This document shows positions 6,875-14,018 of a DNA stretch of 27,633 bases, piece after piece (position 1 is the first letter of the stretch; each line of letters begins with the position of its first letter). The notes under the pieces were generated by a model that searched no databases, was not told the origin of the DNA, and was given only the letters and a program-made list of their open reading frames with translations. This stretch comes from DSBX01 sp046484845 (GTDB taxonomy: Bacteria; Hydrothermota; Tepidihabitantia; Tepidihabitantales; Tepidihabitantaceae), in NCBI GenBank assembly GCA_046484845.1, contig JAWOIB010000043.1:1-27633 (forward strand), given 5' to 3'. The position numbers were made by a program, and so were the translations under genes.

Positions 6875-9766
6875 TTAGAACGACAGGTTCGCGCCGAGCC
6901 GGAACTTGCGCGGCGGCCCGTAGTAGGTCGGCGGGTCGTTGGCGTTGCGATAGGCCACCAGGTAAGACTCGTAAGCTTCGCGCTGGGTGACGTAGCCATC
7001 CTTGTTGAAGTCGCGCGCGGGGTGGTAGTAGAAGTCGCCGAACGCCATCCCGGGCCCGAACTCGCCGATGGTAATGCGGCGACCGGTCTCGTCGGGCAGC
7101 CCGGTGGCGGTGTGGACGTTGCGGATGATGGTGGTGTTGAGCACGTTGGAGATGTCGCAGTTGAGCTGGAGCCCGACGCCCCCGAACCGGAACTCGCGGG
7201 CCACGCGCGCGTCGACCTGGAAGGTCGCCGGCAGCCGGGCGGAGTTTTCCGGCCCGGTGGCGGTGCCACGGGTGTCGGTGGGGGTGTAGGGCGTGCCGGA
7301 GCCGTAGCTGGCCACGCCGGACACGTCGAAGTCCCGCATCGGCAGGAACGCGAAGTCGCTCGGGAACGAGAAGGTCAGGTCGCCCGAGACGGTGTGGCGC
7401 TGGTCCTGGTCGAGGTAGTAGTCGATCTTGTACGGGTCGCTGCGGCCGTACTGCGTGAAAGCGTCGGACGCGGTGCCCTTGGCGATCTGGAAGGTGTAGC
7501 CGGCGCGCGCCGCCCAGTAGTCGGACAGCACCTTGGTCAGCGTCCCCTCGAAGCCCTGGATCCGGGCGTACTCGACGTTGTAGAACATCGAGTAGGGCTG
7601 GGGCAGCGCCTGCACCACGCGGATGCCGGACAGGTCGAACACATCCTTGTAGAACGCGGTCAGGTCGAACTGGAAGAAGTCGGACAGCTGGGCGTCGAAC
7701 CCGAACTCGTAGGCGATGGTCTTTTCCGCGCCCATGTCGGCGTTGCCGACGATGACGTTGCCGCGGCCGCGCAGCTCCGCCGCGCTCTTGTCCGCGTACG
7801 AGTAGAGATTGTTGAACATCGGGTTCTTGAAGAAATGCCCGTAGCTGAACCGGAACTTGATCCGCTCGGTGATCGGGTAGCTGATGCCCAGCCGGGGCGA
7901 CACGCGCCACTTGGCGGCCACCGGCAGCATCGAGTCGGAGATTTCCGGCCGGGCGCCGAGGCTCTCCGGGAACGCGCGGACGCGCGCCTTCGAATCGAGG
8001 AAGTCCAGCCGGAGCCCGGCGCGGACGACCAGGTCTTCGAAGTCGGCCTTATCCTGCAGGTACCCGGCGACGACCAGCGGCTCGTAGTTGAACGCGTCCC
8101 AGAACGGGTTCGGGTCCCAGGGCAGCGAGTTCTCGTACACCGAGATCGAGTACTGGGTCACGTGCAGGCCGGTCTTGATTTCGTGGACCTTGTCGACGGT
8201 CCGGGTGAAATCGAACTTGCCCAGGTACTGGTCGGTGCCGCGGTAATGCCAGGAACGGTTGTCGCCCTCGGTCACGAACAGCCCGGGCACCCCGTACGGG
8301 TACTGGCTGAGCGCGTAGGCGGTCCGGAAGTTATGCTCGCCCGGGTGGGCGTAGACCTGGTTGCTCCCGCGGTCGAGCCAGTAGGACCGGTACAGGTTCA
8401 GCACCGCCCGCTGGCGGCTGTTGCTGACTTTCTCCTCGGGCACGCCCATCGCCCGGTCGTGCGCGGCGTACTTCTCCCAGTCGAAGACCCAGTCCTCGCC
8501 CCGGAAGATGAACCGCGGCCAGATGCCGCTGCTGCGCATGAAACCCCAGAAGCCGGTGGTGTCGTCCGCCTCGGCCGCGAAGTTGCGCACCGCCCGCATC
8601 AACCCGGTGCTGAAATAGCCCAACTTCGCCTCGTAGACGGTGGTCGGGCTGAGCAGGTGGTTGATGGTGAAGTTACCCTTGTAAGAGGTCACCCGGTTGG
8701 CGAACAGCCCATCCAGGTGGAAGCGGTAGGTGTGCGAGTACGAGCGCCACTGGTAGTTCGAATGGTGGGCGTCGGCGGTCAGCTTCAGCCCCTCGTAGGC
8801 CAGCGGGAACTCCTTCGGCAGCTGCAGGGTCAGCTTCCCCTCGATGGCGTACTCCCCGCGCGGCGCCAGCCCGGTGTTGTACCGGATGTCGGACGCGTCG
8901 TCGGTCCGGTAGTATTCCCCGGACACGAAGTAGCGCAGGCGGTTGTACGGCGTCGGCCCGCCCAGCGACAGGTTCAGCCGGTGGTAGCCGTAGTTCAGCG
9001 CGCGGGTCGGGAACACGCCGTCGGTCGAGTAGCGGGCGCGGCCGGTGGTCCGGGGCCCGCCCTCGCGGGTCACCGCCCGGATGATGCCGGACATCGCCTC
9101 GCCGTACTCCGCGTCGAACCCGCCGGTGATGACGACCACCGACTGCAGGGCGTCGGTCGTCGGCCGCGGGCTGGACCAGAGCGTCCCGTACACCGCGTCC
9201 TGGGCCGCGACGCCGTCGACCAGGTAGGCCACGTCGTCGAACCGGCCGCCGCGGATGAAGGTGTGCGACGGGCTCTGGGTGATGCCCGCCTGCATCCCGA
9301 CCAGCTCGGCCAGCGAGGTCACCGGCAGGCGCTTGAACTGCTCGTCGGTGATGACGCGCTCGACGCTCACCGCGCTGCGGTTGACCAGCTCCACCTTGCG
9401 GGCGGTCACCTCGACCTTCAGCCCGACGTCCATCACCGTCTCGGACAGCCGGAAATCAACCGTCACGGTCTGGCCCTGGACGACCTGCAGGTCGGTCACC
9501 TGCATCGGGTTGTATCGGATGTAGGACGCCTCGATGGTGTACCGGCCGGGCGGCACGTTGATGATCTGGAACCGGCCGTTGGCGTCGGTCGCCGCGCCCA
9601 GCTCGGTCTCCTGGACGATGACGTTGGCGAACGCCAGCGCCTCGCCGGTGGTCCGGTCGGTCACCCGACCGACGATGGTGCCGGTGTTCGCGAGCGCCGC
9701 GCCGGCCAGCAGCAACAGACACAGCGCCAGCCGCAGGCCGTTTGCTCTTGAGTTCTGGCTTGCCAT
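6875..9766 (-). CDS. TonB-dependent-receptor-like outer-membrane protein with carboxypeptidase-regulatory domain and EF-hand loop
   Basis: About 963 residues. It has a signal peptide (LRLALCLLLLAGAALA). A carboxypeptidase-regulatory-like Ig domain follows at about 28-108 (GTIVGRVTDRTTGEALAFAN, DANGRFQIINVPPGRYTIEA). A plug domain comes next (about 110-240, with SLAELVGMQAGI, FIRGGR and YLVDGV). A long 22-strand-type barrel ends in a terminal Phe (LGANLSF). Near residue 920 the stretch DFNKDGYVTQRE is a canonical 12-position EF-hand calcium loop, followed by a helix-like segment just before the last strand. The start is at ATG 9766, five nt after GGAGG; the ATG at 9769 is also in frame. The stop of the lipoprotein gene lies inside this ribosome binding site, so the two are translationally linked. 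No substrate can be assigned. A role as outer-membrane partner of the exported protein encoded next is inference. Confidence 0.88.
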   Translation of the reverse strand: MASQNSRANGLRLALCLLLLAGAALANTGTIVGRVTDRTTGEALAFANVIVQETELGAATDANGRFQIINVPPGRYTIEASYIRYNPMQVTDLQVVQGQTVTVDFRLSETVMDVGLKVEVTARKVELVNRSAVSVERVITDEQFKRLPVTSLAELVGMQAGITQSPSHTFIRGGRFDDVAYLVDGVAAQDAVYGTLWSSPRPTTDALQSVVVITGGFDAEYGEAMSGIIRAVTREGGPRTTGRARYSTDGVFPTRALNYGYHRLNLSLGGPTPYNRLRYFVSGEYYRTDDASDIRYNTGLAPRGEYAIEGKLTLQLPKEFPLAYEGLKLTADAHHSNYQWRSYSHTYRFHLDGLFANRVTSYKGNFTINHLLSPTTVYEAKLGYFSTGLMRAVRNFAAEADDTTGFWGFMRSSGIWPRFIFRGEDWVFDWEKYAAHDRAMGVPEEKVSNSRQRAVLNLYRSYWLDRGSNQVYAHPGEHNFRTAYALSQYPYGVPGLFVTEGDNRSWHYRGTDQYLGKFDFTRTVDKVHEIKTGLHVTQYSISVYENSLPWDPNPFWDAFNYEPLVVAGYLQDKADFEDLVVRAGLRLDFLDSKARVRAFPESLGARPEISDSMLPVAAKWRVSPRLGISYPITERIKFRFSYGHFFKNPMFNNLYSYADKSAAELRGRGNVIVGNADMGAEKTIAYEFGFDAQLSDFFQFDLTAFYKDVFDLSGIRVVQALPQPYSMFYNVEYARIQGFEGTLTKVLSDYWAARAGYTFQIAKGTASDAFTQYGRSDPYKIDYYLDQDQRHTVSGDLTFSFPSDFAFLPMRDFDVSGVASYGSGTPYTPTDTRGTATGPENSARLPATFQVDARVAREFRFGGVGLQLNCDISNVLNTTIIRNVHTATGLPDETGRRITIGEFGPGMAFGDFYYHPARDFNKDGYVTQREAYESYLVAYRNANDPPTYYGPPRKFRLGANLSF

Positions 9767-9775
9767 CATCTCCTC

Positions 9776-10948
9776 CTACTCCACCACCCGGATGCGGATG
9801 CCCCAGACCGTGCCGACATACCCGCCGGAGTATTCAGGGTCCAGCTCCAGCCGGTTGCCTTCGATCTCGTACATCACCGCAATCGGGGTCTGGGTTGCGA
9901 AAAGCGTGAACACCCCGGGCTCGGTCAGCGGCACCCGGTCGGTACGCGAGGTCATGAACTCGTACCGCTTCCCGCGGAAATACTTATACGCGGCCACATC
10001 GCCGATGGTCGAGAGCACGCCGCCGCCGCCCTGCCGGATGGTCACGCTGTCCCCGACCCGGAAGGTCGGCAGCTCCTCCGGCGCGTACAGCCGCTGCATC
10101 CCGAAGTTCACCGTGTCCGGCCGCAGCAGCAGGCGCATCGTCGTGTCGGGCATGCCCAGCCGCTTCACGACCAGGTCCATCCAGACCACGTAGGGCGCGT
10201 CGTTCGCGTTCGGGGCGAAGAACCGGCTCCCGCCCGCGTACTTCCATGGCTGCCAGGCACCGTTCACCTTCTTCAGCACCGCGCCGTCGGTGTTCCAGCC
10301 CTCGAACCGCTTCTTCACGATGCGGTCGATGGGCGAAAACCGCTGCTCGTACACCTGCAGCCAGAGCGACTCGCCCGGGCTCGGCTCGAACAGCGAATCC
10401 CGCAGGTACTTCGTGTAGGCAAACGCCTGGATGCGCAGCTCGCCGGGCAGCGACTCCGCGACGGTCAAGGTCGCGGTCGTCTCCTGGGTCCAGGTCGTCT
10501 CGGTCCCCGCGACCGACATCAGGGTGTCGATGGTCGCGATGAACGATGGCTTGAACGTATAGCCCTCGGTATCGAACACATGCTGCAGCGCGTTGTACCG
10601 GATTCTCTGCTTGAACGGGTTCTCCGCGATTTCGCCTCTCATCCGGGTCGCGGTCGTGCCGGGCATGATCGTGTCGCATGCCCGGAGCGAATCGTCGTTG
10701 AACGCGGCGGAGAACAGCGAGCGGTTCGCCTCCACCCAGTTCATGATTGCGGTCGTATCCTCGCTGGACGGCTCCCAGAGCGCCTCCGGGGGCGTCCGGC
10801 CGCAACCGGCCAGCAGGGCCGACGCGACCAGGACCGCGCCCAGTGCCAGGGCGAAGAACGCCCGGGCCGGACGCTGCTGGGGCCGGGGAGGACCCTCGGG
10901 ACCCTGCCGGTGGCTTGAAACTGCCACCCTGCCGGACACTGGCTTCAT
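9776..10948 (-). CDS. Putative lipoprotein, first gene of the envelope operon, unknown function
   Basis: 390 residues, ATG preceded by AAGGAGG. An unusually long basic/proline-rich n-region (1-29) is followed by a hydrophobic core and a clear lipobox ending LLAGC, with Cys49 as the lipidation site. The mature part is an alpha/beta domain without a motif I recognise. It contains many threonine-rich strands (WTQETTATLTVAES) and several Trp/Tyr-rich strands (AWQPWKYAGGSRFF). Because translation starts far upstream of the lipobox, the n-region is longer than usual for a lipoprotein, but no later start with a comparable ribosome binding site is seen. It lies 6-9 nt upstream of the TonB-type receptor gene in the same operon. 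This suggests a periplasmic or surface accessory lipoprotein for that receptor or export system. I see no homology that gives a function. Confidence 0.75.
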   Translation of the reverse strand: MKPVSGRVAVSSHRQGPEGPPRPQQRPARAFFALALGAVLVASALLAGCGRTPPEALWEPSSEDTTAIMNWVEANRSLFSAAFNDDSLRACDTIMPGTTATRMRGEIAENPFKQRIRYNALQHVFDTEGYTFKPSFIATIDTLMSVAGTETTWTQETTATLTVAESLPGELRIQAFAYTKYLRDSLFEPSPGESLWLQVYEQRFSPIDRIVKKRFEGWNTDGAVLKKVNGAWQPWKYAGGSRFFAPNANDAPYVVWMDLVVKRLGMPDTTMRLLLRPDTVNFGMQRLYAPEELPTFRVGDSVTIRQGGGGVLSTIGDVAAYKYFRGKRYEFMTSRTDRVPLTEPGVFTLFATQTPIAVMYEIEGNRLELDPEYSGGYVGTVWGIRIRVVE

Positions 10949-11121
10949 CTTGCCTCCTTAGCTTGACATATCCTGCGGCGGCCGGCCGGTGCCGGTGCCG
11001 CGTTTGAGAACTCGGGCTGGTGGCCGGGCGGGCTGGTGGCCTGGGCCCGGCGACCCCGGAAAACCCGGCGGCCCGGGCGCAGACGCCCGGAACCGCCACC
11101 TCCCGGTTTCATACCACTGCT

Positions 11122-11149
11122 AATCTAAGGACAGAAAGGCGGAAGTCAA
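11122..11149 (-). promoter_or_regulatory. Sigma-70-type promoter for the lipoprotein-receptor-PorV-protease operon
   Basis: On the minus strand, TTGACT (11149-11144) and TAGATT (11127-11122) are separated by 16 nt. The expected transcription start is near 11115, leaving a 5' leader of about 165 nt before the ATG at 10948. This is the only good promoter-like pair upstream of the lipoprotein gene, and the surrounding 60 nt are markedly less GC-rich than the genes. Confidence 0.55.
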
Positions 11150-11313
11150 GCCAATTTCAAGAACCCGCATGGACGACGGCCGGCAATCTCACGGCCGACT
11201 CAAACGCGGGCATTTCACGCGAACCACCTTACCCGCATCCGAGGCCGGCATGAATCGGCTCAACCTCACCGACTTCGGTTTCCGCCTCCGGTTTCTGTTC
11301 TGATCTCTGCCTT

Positions 11314-11348
11314 TTGGTTCTTGGTTCTTGGTTCTTGCCTCTTGACCT
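11314..11348. repeat. Degenerate heptanucleotide tandem repeat (TTGGTTC family)
   Basis: Five 7-nt units: TTGGTTC at 11314-11320, 11321-11327 and 11328-11334, then TTGCCTC and TTGACCT. The following pyrimidine-rich sequence to about 11410 keeps a weaker 7-nt rhythm (for example TTCGCTC). It is intergenic. The pattern suggests slippage expansion followed by decay. Confidence 0.75.
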
Positions 11349-11669
11349 TTCGCTCCGGCCCTTGTCTTCCGTCTCTCACCCTTCGGTTCCTCACCTTTGG
11401 CCTCGCGCCATTCCGCTCCCTTTCCTTCCGCTTCCGCCTTCCGGCCCGGCCTGCGCGTCTCAGTTCGCAGAGTTATACGCCGGCGAGGCGGCCGGCTTTC
11501 CGGCCTGCTTCGGACCGCCCGCCGCCCGGCGGGCTATCGGACGGCATATAGATGAGTTAGCCGGTCCGGGCGACCTACCCCACCCCATCCCGGGAGCCAT
11601 CCCCGGGGCCGTTCCCCCCCTGGCTCCCCCTGCGGCTCCGGTAACCCCCTCCGGGGCGGCTCGAGGAAC

Positions 11670-11801
11670 GGCTTACCCTACGGTTAGGGTGACGGCTACG
11701 GGTAGGGCTACGGGTACGGCCAGGGTGACGGCTAGGGGTATCGCTACCGGTATGGCTCCGGGGACGGCTACCCCGGTGGCCACCCCGGTGGCCAGGGGGA
11801 C
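11670..11801. repeat. Degenerate hexanucleotide tandem repeat, about 22 units
   Basis: Reading in register from 11670, 22 hexamers follow without a gap. They include GGCTTA, CCCTAC, GGTTAG, GGTGAC, GGCTAC, GGGTAG, GGCTAC, GGGTAC, GGCCAG and GGTGAC. Later units include GGCTAC, CCCGGT, GGCCAC, CCCGGT, GGCCAG and GGGGAC. The approximate consensus is GGSTAC. It is non-coding and lies about 90 nt upstream of the promoter at 11894. Confidence 0.8.
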
Positions 11802-11893
11802 GTAGCTGAGGGTGGGGGATCGGGCCGGGTTCCGGGCCGGAAATGGCTGCCACGGACGAACGCGGGTGAGGGCTGGCAACCGCAGGCCGGGGA

Positions 11894-11921
11894 TTGACAA
11901 ACCCGGACAGCGTCGTATCAT
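11894..11921 (+). promoter_or_regulatory. Sigma-70-type promoter for the GNAT-like gene
   Basis: TTGACA (11894-11899), 16-nt spacer, TATCAT (11916-11921). The expected transcription start is near 11928, giving a short leader of about 16 nt that consists almost entirely of the ribosome binding site. The promoter lies inside a longer open frame, which shows that translation does not begin upstream. Confidence 0.75.
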
Positions 11922-11929
11922 CAACCGCT

Positions 11930-11936
11930 GGAGGAG
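11930..11936 (+). promoter_or_regulatory. Ribosome binding site deciding the start of the GNAT-like gene
   Basis: GGAGGAG ends 7 nt before the GTG at 11944. The open frame extends upstream through the promoter to 11812, so this site fixes the true start at 11944. Confidence 0.8.
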
Positions 11937-11943
11937 ACCAGCT

Positions 11944-12879
11944 GTGAAGACTGAAGTTCGGCCCTTGACCGAGAAGTTCTGGCGCGCGGCCGCGCGCCTC
12001 ACCCGGTCGCTCGCCCGGGAACAGGGCATCGCCCTGTCTCGCTCGTTCAAGGCCGACCTGGCGATATATGCCTCACCCTGGCTCGGCCGCGCGGGGAAAG
12101 CGCATGTCCTCCTGGCCGGAACCGAGCTCGTCGGTCTCGGATGGGCCCGCGACGAATGCCTGTGGGGCCGGGAAGTCGTCCACACCGGCCTGTTTCTCGC
12201 TCCTTCGGCCCGGACGCCGGACCACTACCGTCCCTTCACCGACCAACTGCTCGCGTCCGCCGCCCGGGTCGGCAGGACGTTCGGCATGCGCGACAACGTG
12301 GCCATCTATCGCGCCATCGATACCATCCACCCGCCGATAATCCGCACCATCGGGTTCCGCGACCTGCCGATGACGATGATCGGGTACCGCCATGACCTGC
12401 TCCGCATCCCGGAACGCCCGCTCCCGCCCGGTATCCGGGTCAGGCCGGCCCGCCTGCCCGGGGAACTGCCGGAGATTATCGAGTTCGCCCGGCGTTGCTT
12501 CGACGACCCGGAAACACAGGGAAACGCGGGCCACCCGGACCGCTGGCAGCTGCTGCTCGCCGAACTCACCGCGGACCCTGAACTGCTGCTGCTGGCCGAG
12601 CATGCCGACGGCCTGGTCGGGTACGCCGCGGCCACGGTGAACGACGCCCCGCGCGGCGCGGCCGTAATCGGAGAATGCGGGGTTCTCCCGTCACTGCGCC
12701 GCCGGGGAACCGCCTCGCACCTCGGCTGCCGCCTGCTCCAGCACTGCCGCCAGCGCCGGCTCCACCAGGTGCTCATCTCCGAACCCGGCACCTCGCCGGC
12801 CGGCGCGCTCCTCTGGCGGCTCGGGTTCCGCCCGGATGCGCTCCGTTCCTACTACTACTTCGGCCGAAAGCTGGACTAG
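11944..12879 (+). CDS. GNAT-family N-acetyltransferase-like protein, two-domain
   Basis: 311 residues from GTG 11944, chosen for the GGAGGAG site and the promoter just upstream. The C-terminal half (about 163-311) has GNAT features. These are an N-terminal strand (GIRVRPARL), the acetyl-CoA loop region GECGVLPSLRRRGTASHLGC with the R-x-x-G-x-G/A pattern, and a terminal ALLWRLGFRPD segment typical of the family. The N-terminal half (about 1-160) has similar secondary-structure rhythm and could be a degenerate second GNAT domain, but no cofactor loop is visible. The acyl acceptor is unknown. It has its own promoter and lies 65 nt before the M24 peptidase gene, which also has its own promoter, so it is probably monocistronic. 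Confidence 0.75.
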   Translation: MKTEVRPLTEKFWRAAARLTRSLAREQGIALSRSFKADLAIYASPWLGRAGKAHVLLAGTELVGLGWARDECLWGREVVHTGLFLAPSARTPDHYRPFTDQLLASAARVGRTFGMRDNVAIYRAIDTIHPPIIRTIGFRDLPMTMIGYRHDLLRIPERPLPPGIRVRPARLPGELPEIIEFARRCFDDPETQGNAGHPDRWQLLLAELTADPELLLLAEHADGLVGYAAATVNDAPRGAAVIGECGVLPSLRRRGTASHLGCRLLQHCRQRRLHQVLISEPGTSPAGALLWRLGFRPDALRSYYYFGRKLD

Positions 12880-12909
12880 CCGGCCCGCCCGTCTGCGCCC
12901 GCGCCTGCC

Positions 12910-12937
12910 TTGACAGCCCCGGCGCTGACTCTAGAAT
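12910..12937 (+). promoter_or_regulatory. Sigma-70-type promoter giving a leaderless M24 peptidase-efp-accC mRNA
   Basis: TTGACA (12910-12915), 16-nt spacer, TAGAAT (12932-12937). Only 7 nt separate the -10 hexamer from the ATG at 12945, so transcription should start at or within 1-2 nt of the start codon. No Shine-Dalgarno sequence lies between. Confidence 0.75.
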
Positions 12938-12944
12938 CGCTGAC

Positions 12945-14018
12945 ATGAACACGCGTCTTGCCGGCCTGCGACGGCTCCTCGCCCGGGAAGAGCTGGATGG
13001 CATCATCCTCACCGACCTGATGAATATCCGCTGGCTCTGCGGCTTCACCGGCTCCAACGCGCTGGTCGTCGTAACCCGCCGGGGCGCCTGGTTCTATACC
13101 GATTTCCGGTACAAGGAGCAGTCCCGGCAGCAGGTGACCGGTTGCCGGGTCGCGGTGCTCGCGCGCGGGCTGGTCGACAGCCTGCCGCTCGGGCCGCTGC
13201 GCGGCCTTGCGCGGGTCGGGGTGGAAAAGCACCACCTGCGGCTGGGGGATTTCGCAGCGCTCCGGCACCAGGTCCGGCCCACCGGGGCAAGACTCCTGCC
13301 CGTGGACAACCTCGTGCTCGAGCTGCGTCGGGCCAAGGACCCGGGCGAAGCGAAACTGGTCGCCGCGGCCCAGCGCCATACCGACCGGGTGTTCGGGGAG
13401 ATACTGACGCTGGTCCGGCCGGGCATCACGGAGTTGGACCTGGCCGCGGAAATCACCTACCGCTTCAGCCGGGTCGGCGAGAACGCGTTCCCGCCCATCG
13501 TCGCCTCCGGCCCGAACGGCGCGAAGCCGCACGCCGAGCCATCGCAACGCCGGCTCCGCCGGGGCGACGCGGTCACCTTCGACGTCGGCTGCCGGTACCG
13601 GGGCTATTGCTCGGACATGACCCGGACCGTGTTCCTGGGCAGGCCGGACCCGGACCTGTTCGAGGTCTACCGCATTGTGCTCGAGGCCCAGCGCCGGGCG
13701 CTGGCGCTGGTCCGGCCGGGCATGGCATGCTCGGAACTCGACCGGGCGGCGCGCGGCTACATCACCGACGCCGGCTACGGCCCGCAGTTCGGCCACGGAC
13801 TCGGTCACGGGGTCGGGCTCGAAGTCCACGAATGGCCCGTCGCCCACGCCCGGAGTCCCCACACCCTCGCGCCCGGCGATGTGGTCACCATCGAGCCCGG
13901 CATCTACCTGCCCGGTTTCGGCGGGGTCCGCATCGAAGACCTCGTCCTCGTCACGAAGACCGGCCACCGCAACCTGACGCGCAGCCCGAAGCAACCACTG
14001 GTGATTGGAGCAAAATGA
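12945..14018 (+). CDS. M24-family metallopeptidase, Xaa-Pro aminopeptidase type
   Basis: 357 residues. An N-terminal creatinase-type domain (about 1-130, with the FTGSNALVVV strand) is followed by a pita-bread catalytic domain. The five dinuclear metal ligands are in place: D213 (TFDVG), D224 (SDMTRT), H288 (FGHGLGHGVG), E317 (TIEPGIY) and E331 (RIEDLVLV). H196 and H295 are the expected substrate-binding histidines. It removes N-terminal residues preceding proline and is cytosolic (no signal). The start is placed at ATG 12945 because the promoter lies immediately upstream inside a longer open frame. It overlaps efp by 4 nt (ATGA). The pairing of this peptidase with efp is also found in Firmicutes and others, which supports the call. 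Confidence 0.92.
   Translation: MNTRLAGLRRLLAREELDGIILTDLMNIRWLCGFTGSNALVVVTRRGAWFYTDFRYKEQSRQQVTGCRVAVLARGLVDSLPLGPLRGLARVGVEKHHLRLGDFAALRHQVRPTGARLLPVDNLVLELRRAKDPGEAKLVAAAQRHTDRVFGEILTLVRPGITELDLAAEITYRFSRVGENAFPPIVASGPNGAKPHAEPSQRRLRRGDAVTFDVGCRYRGYCSDMTRTVFLGRPDPDLFEVYRIVLEAQRRALALVRPGMACSELDRAARGYITDAGYGPQFGHGLGHGVGLEVHEWPVAHARSPHTLAPGDVVTIEPGIYLPGFGGVRIEDLVLVTKTGHRNLTRSPKQPLVIGAK

Larger units (their letters stand above)
10949..11943. other. About 1-kb non-coding divergent region with repeats and two promoters
   Basis: No ORF here has convincing coding character. The region carries the minus-strand leader and promoter for the envelope operon (11122-11149). It also holds a pyrimidine-rich stretch with heptanucleotide repeats (from 11314), a hexanucleotide repeat tract (11670-11801), and the promoter and ribosome binding site for the plus-strand GNAT-like gene. 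The leader of the minus operon would be about 165 nt and is very GC-rich. Open frames through the repeat tracts give only periodic low-complexity translations. Confidence 0.7.

Noticed and set aside
2963..9751. Two very long plus-strand open frames (884 and 1360 codons)
   Set aside because: They are antisense to the PorV-like, CTD and receptor genes. Their translations are Arg/Val/Gly/Asp-biased without motifs, as expected from GC-rich third positions of the real minus-strand genes.
10963..10968. TTGACA on the plus strand just upstream of the lipoprotein gene
   Set aside because: There is no -10-like hexamer at 15-19 nt downstream, and it points into non-coding DNA.
11670..11801. The hexamer tract as a CRISPR array
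   Set aside because: Units are only 6 nt, with no spacers between repeats, and no cas gene is present.
11314..11805. A 163-codon plus-strand open frame in the divergent region
   Set aside because: It runs through the heptamer and hexamer repeats and gives periodic low-complexity protein. It has no ribosome binding site and no domain.
11673..12185. A 170-codon minus-strand open frame reading through the hexamer array
   Set aside because: Its start lies inside the GNAT-like gene, and the repetitive Val/Ala/Pro end simply reflects the repeat.
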